Assembly: GCA_937923225.1 (NCBI GenBank) | Contig: CALAKR010000211.1 | Location: forward strand, 1-5,478 | DNA length: 5,478 nt | DNA from: an uncultured Aquabacterium sp. | Lineage (GTDB): Bacteria; Pseudomonadota; Gammaproteobacteria; Burkholderiales; Burkholderiaceae_C | Direction: 5' to 3' | In this document: piece by piece, positions 1-5,478 of the stretch | Position numbering within the stretch: position 1 is the stretch's first letter | Layout of the letters: every line of letters starts with the position of its first letter | Notes under the pieces: model-generated | The model's database searches: none | What the model was told of the DNA's origin: nothing | Seen by the model: the letters and a program-made list of their open reading frames with translations, nothing else | Made by a program: the position numbers and the translations under genes

Positions 1-816
1 TCGTCGCCTGCCGAGCAGATCCTGTCCTTCCCCGCCCATTACCTGCTGCGCTTCATGGCCAGCCACCAGATGCTGCAGGTCTCGGATCGCCCCGAATGGC
101 GGGTGGTGAGCGGAGGCTCGTCCAGCTACATCCGTGCCATGCGTCTTAGCTGGGCGGTGCAGGAGCGGCTGTCCAGCCGGATACAGTCGGTGACCCGGTC
201 GGCGCATGGTGTGACGGTGGTGTCCCGGCATGGTGCCGAGTTCTTTGACCAGGTCGTGCTGGCCTGCCACGCCGACCAGGCACTGGCCTTGCTGCACGAC
301 GCCGTGCCCGCGGAACAGTCCGTCCTGGGGGCCATTCGTTACCAGCCCAATGACACGGTGCTGCACACGGATGCGCGACTGCTGCCTCGACGCCGCAAGG
401 CCTGGGCTGCATGGAACGCGCGCGTGCCGAAGGTGTCCGCTCAGACCTGCACCGTGAGCTACTGCATGAACCTGCTGCAGGGGTTGGAGGCGCCCGAGCC
501 GCTGATCGTCACGCTCAATGGCACGCACGAGATCGATCCGGCGCGCATCCTCCGGCGCATGCAGTACCACCATCCCGTCTACACGCACGAGTCGGTGGCG
601 GCCCAGGCCCGCAAGTCCGAGATCCAGGGGCAGCGCCGTACCTGGTTCGCTGGCGCTTACTGGGGCTGGGGCTTTCATGAGGATGGCATGCGCAGTGCCG
701 TGGAGGTGGCTTGCGGCCTGGGGGTGGAGTGGCCGGCCGCGGTCACTGACGGGGGCCTGCCGGTCGGCGCTGGCCTGCCGCATCAGGCCCAGCCCCGTGA
801 CGAGGCCATGGCATGA
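1..816 (+). CDS. FAD-dependent amine-oxidase-like flavoprotein, C-terminal part (5' partial)
   Basis: The frame is open from the first base, so the gene starts upstream; 271 residues are visible. Family members are roughly 420-440 residues, so the N-terminal Rossmann dinucleotide-binding region with its GxGxxG motif is probably outside the window. Visible family marks are an FPAHYLLRFM segment at bases 28-57, the W..V.GGSSSYI segment around 94-135, and the C-terminal FAD-contact motif FAGAYWGWGFHEDGM at 646-690. That motif is typical of the NAD(P)/FAD-binding 'amine oxidase' proteins found beside DUF1365 and Cfa-like genes. An oxidation or desaturation step on a membrane acyl chain is a reasonable role from context, but the substrate is unknown. 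Its TGA overlaps the ATG of the next gene. The internal ATG at 55 is not the true start, because family-like sequence continues upstream of it. Confidence 0.85.
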   Translation, partial: SSPAEQILSFPAHYLLRFMASHQMLQVSDRPEWRVVSGGSSSYIRAMRLSWAVQERLSSRIQSVTRSAHGVTVVSRHGAEFFDQVVLACHADQALALLHDAVPAEQSVLGAIRYQPNDTVLHTDARLLPRRRKAWAAWNARVPKVSAQTCTVSYCMNLLQGLEAPEPLIVTLNGTHEIDPARILRRMQYHHPVYTHESVAAQARKSEIQGQRRTWFAGAYWGWGFHEDGMRSAVEVACGLGVEWPAAVTDGGLPVGAGLPHQAQPRDEAMA

Positions 817-1604
817 ACCGGCCCGCACCCACACCCCCCTTGGCCAGCGCCGTGTACGAGGGCACGGTGAGCCACCACCGGCATGTCCCACGGCCACATG
901 GCTTCAGCTACCGCATGGCCCAGCTCTACCTGGACCTCGACGAGATCGACACGGTGTTCCAGCAACGTTGGCTCTGGTCAGTGGATCGGCCCAACCTCGC
1001 GGCCTTCCATCGACGGGACTACCTGGGGCCACCCGAGCGAGGGCTGGCCGACGCCGCCCGAGACCGCGTGCAGCAGGTGCTGGGGCGCCGGCCTGCCGGT
1101 CCGGTGCGTCTGCTCACCCACCTGCGCTACGCCGGCTACGTCTTCAACCCGGTGAGCTTCTACTACTGCTTCGAGCCTGACGGCGAAAGACTGGACAGCA
1201 TCGTCGCGGAGATCACCAACACCCCCTGGAAGGAGCGGCACAGCTATGTGCTGGGCGTGGAGAAGGCAGACCACCATGGCCGTGCACTGCACTGGCGCTT
1301 CGACAAGCGCTTTCACGTCTCGCCCTTCATGGCCATGCACCGCGAGTACGACTGGCGCTTCACGCCACCGGCCGACGACTTGCGCGTGCACATGACCGTG
1401 CTCGACAGCGGTCGGCCCGAGTTCGTGGCCGATGCCCGGCTGCGGCGCCGCCCGCTGGATGGCGCCGCATTGCGCCGCGTGCTGTGGCGCTACCCGCTCA
1501 TGACCGCCCAGGTGATCGGCGCCATCCATTGGCAGGCGCTTCAGCTGTGGCTCAAGCGAACCCCTGTTCACGACCATCCGAAGACCGAAGGAGGCACTCC
1601 ATGA
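813..1604 (+). CDS. DUF1365 family protein
   Basis: 263 residues, a normal full length for DUF1365. Recognisable segments are YEGTVSHHRHVPRPHGFSYR (residues 15-34), the strongly conserved RYAGYVFNPVSFYYCF (105-120), EITNTPWKERHSYVL (133-147) and KRFHVSPFMAMHREYDWRF (165-183). The many conserved His, Tyr and Asn residues make an enzymatic or ligand-binding role plausible, but no biochemical function is established that I can cite. There is no signal peptide. DUF1365 genes commonly sit between an FAD oxidoreductase and a Cfa-like methyltransferase, as here, which ties the protein to modification of membrane fatty acids. The start at 813 overlaps the upstream stop as ATGA, with GAGG at 802-805 seven bases ahead as a modest ribosome-binding site. 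The end overlaps the next gene by four bases. Confidence 0.92.
   Translation: MNRPAPTPPLASAVYEGTVSHHRHVPRPHGFSYRMAQLYLDLDEIDTVFQQRWLWSVDRPNLAAFHRRDYLGPPERGLADAARDRVQQVLGRRPAGPVRLLTHLRYAGYVFNPVSFYYCFEPDGERLDSIVAEITNTPWKERHSYVLGVEKADHHGRALHWRFDKRFHVSPFMAMHREYDWRFTPPADDLRVHMTVLDSGRPEFVADARLRRRPLDGAALRRVLWRYPLMTAQVIGAIHWQALQLWLKRTPVHDHPKTEGGTP
1587..1594 (+). promoter_or_regulatory. Ribosome-binding site of the Cfa-like gene
   Basis: GAAGGAGG lies six bases before the ATG at 1601 and is the best Shine-Dalgarno sequence in the window. It decides the start. The longer open frame back to an ATG at 1484 would add 39 residues of arginine- and proline-rich sequence that only shadows the DUF1365 gene. 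Confidence 0.8.
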
Positions 1605-2881
1605 GCAATGTCATCGATCACCGCGCTGCGTCGTCGGCGCCGCCGGCTGTGGGGCGCATCGGTGCCCTCGACCTGATGCTGCGTGAGCGGCTGCTGGTGC
1701 AGGTCGCTGCCTTGAAAGGCGGCCGCATCGTGCTGAGCGACGCCGTGGGTCACGTCGATCTGGGCGAGCCCGGTAGCGAGTTCACCATCCATCTGGAGGT
1801 GCGCGACCCTGCCTTCTACCGGGCGGTGGCGGCGCAAGGCAGCGTCGGCGCGGGTGAAGCCTACATGCAAGGGCACTGGCACTGCGATGACCTGGTCGGT
1901 CTGATCCGCCTGCTGGTGCGCAACCGCGATCTGGTCGATGGCATGGAGACAGGCCTGGCCCGGCTGGGGGCCTGGGCCCTGCGCGCCTGGCACGCCCTGC
2001 GCCGCAACACGCGCGAGGGCAGCCGCCGCAACATCGCGGCCCATTACGACCTGGGCAATGACTTCTTCTCGCTGTTCCTGTCGAGCGATCTGATGTATTC
2101 GTCGGCCTTGTGGGCGGGCGAGGACGACACGCTGGAGGCGGCCTCCGCTCGCAAGCTGGAGGCCATCTGCCGCAAGCTGCAGCTCAAGCCCTCCGACCGT
2201 GTCATCGAGATCGGCACCGGCTGGGGCGGCTTCGCGCTGCACGCGGCACGCCATCACGGCTGCCACGTCACCACCGCGACGATTTCTCGCGAGCAGCATG
2301 CCCTGGCCACCGAGCGCGTGCGGCAGGCCGGCCTGCAGGATCGCATCACCGTGCTGCTGCAGGACTACCGCGATCTGACGCACACCTATGACAAGCTCGT
2401 CTCCATCGAGATGGTGGAAGCCATCGGGGCCCCCTATCTCGATACCTACTTCGGCAAGCTGGGCAGTCTGCTCAAGCCTGATGGGTTGGCTCTGGTGCAG
2501 GCCATCACGATCGAGGATCACCGCTATGAGCAGGCTGTGGTGGCAGTTGATTACATCAAACGCTTCATCTTCCCGGGCAGCTTCATCCCGTCCGTGAACG
2601 CCCTGCTGTCGGCCAAGACGCGGGCCAGCGACCTGGGCCTGGTGCATCTGGAGGATTTCGGGCTGTCGTATGCGCGAACCCTGCAGGCCTGGCGCACGCG
2701 CTTCATCGCGGCGCTACCCCAGGTGCGTGCCCAAGGTTTCGACGAATGCTTCATCCGCATGTGGGATTTCTACCTTGCCTATTGCGAGGGCGGCTTCCGG
2801 GAACGCTCCATCGGTGTCGCCCACCTGCTGATGGCCAAGCCGGGCTATCGCCCGCATCAACAGGAAGGCGCGGTGTCATGA
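1601..2881 (+). CDS. Cyclopropane-fatty-acyl-phospholipid synthase family SAM methyltransferase (CfaB-like)
   Basis: 426 residues, full length for the two-domain Cfa family. An N-terminal domain (about 20-110, with GEAYMQGHW at 85-93) precedes a class I methyltransferase domain starting near NIAAHYDLGNDFF (144-156). The SAM-binding loop is VIEIGTGWGG (201-210), followed by LLQDYRDL (252-259) and VSIEMVEAIG (267-276). The C-terminal half has IFPGSFIPS (323-331) and DFGLSYARTLQAW (352-364). The enzyme should transfer a one-carbon unit from SAM to a cis double bond of a phospholipid acyl chain at the inner membrane. Aligned by eye with E. coli Cfa, Glu239 (here E273), Ile268 (I302) and Tyr317 (Y357) are kept, but the bicarbonate-site Cys139 is Ser168 and His266 is Gln300. 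The product may therefore be a methylated or methylene fatty acid, as for UfaM-type enzymes, rather than a cyclopropane. It is coupled to both neighbours by ATGA overlaps. Confidence 0.93.
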   Translation: MSNVIDHRAASSAPPAVGRIGALDLMLRERLLVQVAALKGGRIVLSDAVGHVDLGEPGSEFTIHLEVRDPAFYRAVAAQGSVGAGEAYMQGHWHCDDLVGLIRLLVRNRDLVDGMETGLARLGAWALRAWHALRRNTREGSRRNIAAHYDLGNDFFSLFLSSDLMYSSALWAGEDDTLEAASARKLEAICRKLQLKPSDRVIEIGTGWGGFALHAARHHGCHVTTATISREQHALATERVRQAGLQDRITVLLQDYRDLTHTYDKLVSIEMVEAIGAPYLDTYFGKLGSLLKPDGLALVQAITIEDHRYEQAVVAVDYIKRFIFPGSFIPSVNALLSAKTRASDLGLVHLEDFGLSYARTLQAWRTRFIAALPQVRAQGFDECFIRMWDFYLAYCEGGFRERSIGVAHLLMAKPGYRPHQQEGAVS

Positions 2882-3657
2882 CGGGTGCCCTGATGCCGCT
2901 GGGGGTCGTATGGGCGATCTCGGCCATGACGATGGTGTTGGGCTGGGTGTGGCAACGCCGGCGTGACAACGCGGGCATCGTCGATGTGCTGTGGGCGGCG
3001 GGGCTGGCTTGCTCAGCCGTCGTGATCGCGCTGTTCGGCGATGGCTCGGTGCTGGTGCGCTTGCTGCTGGCGGTGCTGGGCGGCGCGTGGGGCGTGCGGC
3101 TGGCCTGGCATCTGTGGCGCCGCGTCAGCCGGGAAACGGAAGACGGCCGCTACCGCGCCTTGCGCGAGCACTGGCAGGGCAGCCAACTCAAGTTTTTCCT
3201 GTTCTTCCAGGCGCAGGCCGTCCTGGTGCTGCTGTTCTCGCTGCCCTTCCTGGCCGCGTCGCGTGCGTCGCCTGAATCGGCGGTGTGGGCTGTGCTCGCG
3301 GGCATCGTGTGGCTGGCCTGCGTGGCCGGCGAGAGCATGGCCGACGGCCAGTTGGCACGCTTTCGCGCGGATCCGGCGAACGGCGGGCGCGCCTGCCGCG
3401 TGGGCTTGTGGCGCTACTCCCGCCATCCGAACTATTTCTTCGAATGGCTGCACTGGTTCAGCTATGTGCTGCTGGCCGTGGGCTCGCCATGGTGGGGCCT
3501 GGCCTGGCTGGGGCCCGTCCTGATGTATGTCTTCCTGCGCTACCTCAGCGGCGTGCCTTTCACTGAAAAGCAGGCACTGCGCACCCGGGGCGAGGACTAT
3601 GCCGAGTACCAGCGCACCACACCGATGCTGTTTCCCTGGTTTCCCAGAACACCTTGA
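2878..3657 (+). CDS. DUF1295 membrane protein, steroid 5-alpha-reductase-like
   Basis: 259 residues, normal for DUF1295. About seven hydrophobic stretches can be seen (near residues 5-25, 35-53, 58-80, 106-127, 135-155, 190-202 and 204-223), so it is an inner-membrane protein. The family signature GLWRYSRHPNYFFEW (176-190) is intact, as are the ESMADGQ segment (152-158) and the C-terminal EDYAEYQRTTPMLFPWFP (239-256). The RHPNY motif is shared with the steroid 5-alpha reductase/isoprenylcysteine methyltransferase superfamily, where it lies in the cofactor-binding C-terminal region. An NADPH-dependent reduction of a lipid double bond is a reasonable guess, with methylation as the alternative. 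The start at 2878 overlaps the upstream stop, with AGGAAGG at 2862-2868 nine bases ahead. The open frame back to 2746 is a shadow of the upstream gene. The gene ends in tandem TGA codons (3655-3660). Confidence 0.92.
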   Translation: MTGALMPLGVVWAISAMTMVLGWVWQRRRDNAGIVDVLWAAGLACSAVVIALFGDGSVLVRLLLAVLGGAWGVRLAWHLWRRVSRETEDGRYRALREHWQGSQLKFFLFFQAQAVLVLLFSLPFLAASRASPESAVWAVLAGIVWLACVAGESMADGQLARFRADPANGGRACRVGLWRYSRHPNYFFEWLHWFSYVLLAVGSPWWGLAWLGPVLMYVFLRYLSGVPFTEKQALRTRGEDYAEYQRTTPMLFPWFPRTP

Positions 3658-3661
3658 TGAC

Positions 3662-3666
3662 AGGAG
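3662..3666 (+). promoter_or_regulatory. Ribosome-binding site of the second methyltransferase gene
   Basis: AGGAG lies in the only true gap between genes of the cluster. It is three bases from the ATG at 3670 and six from the adjoining ATG at 3673. The spacing favours 3673 as the main start, although use of 3670 would add only one methionine. Confidence 0.65.
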
Positions 3667-3672
3667 ATCATG

Positions 3673-4788
3673 ATGAACCCCTTACCGACTACCGGCACAG
3701 CCCACTTGCACGCCGGGCAGGCTGCTGAACTGGCCACCGACCGCCCGGCGCCGGGCCTGCTGGGCCTGGCCGAACGCCGCATGGTGCCTGACGCGCTGCT
3801 GCGGCTGGGCATACGCCGTCTCTGTGCGCAGCGCCTGGCCGAGGAATCTGCCGGAGGCGTCTCGCAGCAGGCCGAGCGCTTCAACAAGCGCCTGGCCGAA
3901 CTGCGGCAAAGCCCCATCGCCATCCACACGGATGCGGCCAACACGCAGCACTACGAGCTCCCGCCCGCCTTCTTCAAGCTGTGCCTGGGCCGGCGCCTGA
4001 AGTACTCCAGTGCCTACTACCCCAGCGGGCTCGAGACCCTGGATCAGGCCGAGGACGCCATGCTGGCCCTGTATGGCGAGCGGGCCGAACTGGCCGATGG
4101 GCAGCGCATTCTCGAGCTGGGCTGCGGCTGGGGCTCGCTCACCCTGTGGATGGCCGAACGCTTTCCCAATGCCTGGATCACGGCCGTGTCCAACTCACGC
4201 CCGCAGCGCGAACACATCGAGGCCCAGTGCCTGGAGCGCGGCCTGAGCAATGTGCGCGTGATCACCTCCGATGTGAACCGCCTGACGCTGGAGGCCGGAC
4301 AGTTCGACCGCTGCGTGTCCATCGAGATGTTCGAGCACATGCGCAACTACGACAGCCTGATGGCCCGCATCGGCCAGTGGCTGCAGCCCGGCGGCAAGCT
4401 GTTTGTGCACATTTTCGCGCACCGCACCCACATGTACCCGTTCGAGACGCAGGGCGAAGACAACTGGATGGGCCGCCACTTCTTCACGGGCGGCATCATG
4501 CCGGCGGCCGACACGCTGCTGTGCTTTCAGAACGACCTGCGTCTGCAGCAGCGCTGGCTGGTCGACGGAACTCATTACCAGCGCACGGCCAACCACTGGC
4601 TGCACAACCAGGACAGGCAGCATGATGCCGTGATGGCCGTGCTGCAGCAGGCCTATGGCCGCGAAGGGGCGGCGCTGTGGGCCCAGCGCTGGCGCATGTT
4701 CTGGATGGCCTGTGCCGAGCTGTTCGGCTTTGAGGCGGGCCAGCAGTGGCTTGTCGCCCATTACCGTTTTGAAAGGCCGCAGTCATGA
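3673..4788 (+). CDS. SAM-dependent methyltransferase, Cfa superfamily, coclaurine-N-methyltransferase-like
   Basis: 371 residues from the second of two adjacent ATGs (372 from 3670; numbering below uses 3670). It lacks the N-terminal domain of the upstream Cfa-like protein. A helical region of about 80 residues leads into NTQHYELPPAFF (91-102) and KYSSAYYPSG (111-120), then the SAM loop ILELGCGWGS (147-156). VSIEMFEHMRNY (216-227), FFTGGIMPAA (271-280), WLVDGTHY (296-303) and the end segment AELFGFEAGQQWLVAHYRF (349-367) match, from memory, the plant coclaurine N-methyltransferase pattern closely. The Glu and Glu-His positions named as catalytic in those plant enzymes are present (E219, E222, H223). 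Bacterial members are usually annotated only as Cfa-family proteins and their substrate is unknown. An N- or C-methylation acting on a lipid or lipid-derived molecule fits the context. Its stop overlaps the lipocalin start as ATGA. Confidence 0.9.
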   Translation: MNPLPTTGTAHLHAGQAAELATDRPAPGLLGLAERRMVPDALLRLGIRRLCAQRLAEESAGGVSQQAERFNKRLAELRQSPIAIHTDAANTQHYELPPAFFKLCLGRRLKYSSAYYPSGLETLDQAEDAMLALYGERAELADGQRILELGCGWGSLTLWMAERFPNAWITAVSNSRPQREHIEAQCLERGLSNVRVITSDVNRLTLEAGQFDRCVSIEMFEHMRNYDSLMARIGQWLQPGGKLFVHIFAHRTHMYPFETQGEDNWMGRHFFTGGIMPAADTLLCFQNDLRLQQRWLVDGTHYQRTANHWLHNQDRQHDAVMAVLQQAYGREGAALWAQRWRMFWMACAELFGFEAGQQWLVAHYRFERPQS

Positions 4789-5339
4789 GCAACCAGCGCA
4801 CCGTGACCCTGCTGAGCGCCGTGATGTTGATGCTGGGACTGGGCGCCTGTGGAGGCGGCAAGGAAGGGCTGCCGCCCGTGCCGCGCGTCGCCCAGGTAGA
4901 TCTCCAGCGCTTCATGGGGGACTGGTACGTGATCGCCAGCGTCCCGTCCTTCCTGGAAAAGGACACCTACGATGCGGTCGAGTCCTACGAGATCCGGCCT
5001 GATGGCCGCATCCAGACCACCTTCCGCTACCGACAGGGTGGGCATGACGAGCCCATCAAGACCATGCGCCCCATCGGCACCGTCAAGCCCGGCACGGGCA
5101 ACGCGCTGTGGGACATGCAATTTTTCTGGCCCATCCAGGCCGAGTACGTGATCAGCTACCTCAGCGAAGACTACAGTCAGACCATCGTGGCCCGCAATGC
5201 CCGTGACCTGGTGTGGATCATGGCTCGCACCCCGCGCATCTCCGAGGCCGACTACCAGGCCAACCTGGCACGCATCGCCGCAATGGGCTATGACACGGGG
5301 CAGTTGCGCAAGGTGCCGCATCTCGCCCACCAGCCCTAA
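4785..5339 (+). CDS. blc: Outer-membrane lipocalin lipoprotein, Blc type
   Basis: 184 residues, close to the length of E. coli Blc. The N-terminus is a lipoprotein signal: a short basic start, a hydrophobic stretch (8-20) and the lipobox LGAC (19-22), giving Cys22 as the lipidated residue. Gly at the +2 position is compatible with export to the outer membrane. The lipocalin first motif is GDWYVIA (45-51), followed by alternating beta-strand segments, FFWPIQAEYVISYL (113-126), and the late motif LVWIMARTPRISEADY (142-157), a hallmark of bacterial Blc proteins. Blc-type lipocalins bind fatty acids and lysophospholipids. As the last gene of a lipid-modifying cluster, this one may bind or move a modified or damaged lipid in the periplasm. 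GAAAGG at 4771-4776 is a weak ribosome-binding site, so translation probably depends on coupling to the upstream gene. Confidence 0.93.
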   Translation: MSNQRTVTLLSAVMLMLGLGACGGGKEGLPPVPRVAQVDLQRFMGDWYVIASVPSFLEKDTYDAVESYEIRPDGRIQTTFRYRQGGHDEPIKTMRPIGTVKPGTGNALWDMQFFWPIQAEYVISYLSEDYSQTIVARNARDLVWIMARTPRISEADYQANLARIAAMGYDTGQLRKVPHLAHQP

Positions 5340-5476
5340 CGGGCGGGCGAGCCCCAGCGGCGGTTGGGGGCGCCCAGCCTGCTCGCCCATCCGTACAGGC
5401 CGAGTGCGGCCCAGGTGAAACGGGTCAGTGCCTGCAGGCGAGTGTCAGCGTCCTTGCCTCCAACCCGCGTCGTGTC
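5336..5476 (-). CDS. Possible C-terminus of an unidentified convergent gene (5' partial)
   Basis: On the minus strand one frame is open from the right edge to a TAG at 5338-5336, giving 46 residues; the other two minus frames soon hit stops. Most codons end in G or C, as in the neighbouring genes. The peptide includes RFTWAALGLYGWASRLG, a possible amphipathic or membrane-associated helix, and ends in a basic stretch with NRRW. I do not recognise a family. Its stop overlaps the lipocalin stop by four bases, a common layout for tail-to-tail genes. Chance openness is possible in DNA this rich in GC, so the call is tentative. Confidence 0.4.
   Translation of the reverse strand, partial: DTTRVGGKDADTRLQALTRFTWAALGLYGWASRLGAPNRRWGSPAR
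5345..5388. terminator. GC-rich stem-loop after the lipocalin gene, possible terminator
   Basis: An outer stem GGGCGAG (5345-5351) can pair with CTCGCCC (5382-5388). Directly inside it CCCCAGC (5352-5358) pairs with GTTGGGG (5363-5369), with one G-T pair and a four-base loop; about 12 bases are unpaired on the 3' side. It begins six bases past the lipocalin stop. No T-run follows on either strand, so it does not fit a classic Rho-independent terminator. It also falls inside the possible minus-strand gene. It may be a pausing or RNA-stabilising structure, or chance pairing. Confidence 0.2.
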
Positions 5477-5478
5477 CA

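Noticed and set aside
1..60. Promoter for the cluster, for example an ECF sigma-factor type
   Set aside because: The first bases are already coding for the flavoprotein, so any promoter lies outside the window and none could be assessed.
518..1180. Plus-strand frame of 220 codons spanning the flavoprotein/DUF1365 junction
   Set aside because: It runs across the boundary of two recognised genes in a different frame, is rich in Arg, Pro, Ala and Ser, and has no recognisable motif.
1484..1600. Alternative upstream start for the Cfa-like protein, adding 39 residues
   Set aside because: The added stretch is the DUF1365 coding sequence read in another frame. The strong GAAGGAGG six bases before the ATG at 1601 fixes the start there.
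1568..2647. Open frame of 359 codons on the minus strand opposite the Cfa-like gene
   Set aside because: It mirrors a well-supported gene. Its composition is that expected from the complement of GC-rich codons (Gln, Ala, His and Val rich), and it shows no family motif.
2746..2877. Alternative upstream start for the DUF1295 protein, adding 44 residues
   Set aside because: The extension is a shadow of the Cfa-like C-terminus. The ATG at 2878 has an AGGAAGG upstream and leads straight into the first hydrophobic segment.
4761..5390. Open frame of 209 codons on the minus strand opposite the lipocalin
   Set aside because: The plus-strand lipocalin has a lipobox and clear family motifs along its whole length. 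The antisense frame has only low-complexity Gly/Ala/Val/Asp sequence, as expected of a shadow.

Overview
This GC-rich window is almost entirely coding. It carries one tightly packed plus-strand gene cluster, probably a single operon that begins upstream of the left edge. The strong third-position G/C bias, the form of the lipocalin and the type of the gene set suggest a betaproteobacterium, most likely in Burkholderiales. This is an inference from style, not from a marker gene.

Layout, left to right on the plus strand: (1) the C-terminal part of an FAD-dependent amine-oxidase-like flavoprotein (1-816, 5' end missing); (2) a DUF1365 protein (813-1604); (3) a two-domain cyclopropane-fatty-acid-synthase-family methyltransferase (1601-2881); (4) a DUF1295 multi-spanning membrane protein related to steroid 5-alpha reductases (2878-3657); (5) a second, shorter SAM methyltransferase of the same superfamily that closely resembles plant coclaurine N-methyltransferases (3673-4788); (6) a Blc-type outer-membrane lipocalin lipoprotein (4785-5339). 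Four of the five junctions are ATGA stop/start overlaps and the fifth is a gap of 12-15 bases, so the genes are probably co-transcribed and translationally coupled. At the right edge a convergent minus-strand reading frame (5336-5476) ends on top of the lipocalin stop codon; it may be the end of an unidentified neighbour.

Together the genes look like a pathway that alters membrane lipid acyl chains after synthesis. A SAM methyltransferase would add carbon to an unsaturated acyl chain, a flavoprotein and a DUF1295 membrane enzyme could supply oxidation or reduction steps, a second methyltransferase could modify the product or a head group, and a lipocalin would bind or carry a lipid at the outer membrane. 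The Cfa-like enzyme lacks two bicarbonate-site residues of true cyclopropane synthases (Cys to Ser, His to Gln). This favours methyl, methylene or furan-type fatty acid chemistry (as in the Ufa pathway of alphaproteobacteria) over simple cyclopropanation, but the product cannot be read from sequence. No promoter, RNA gene, mobile element or CRISPR array was seen.
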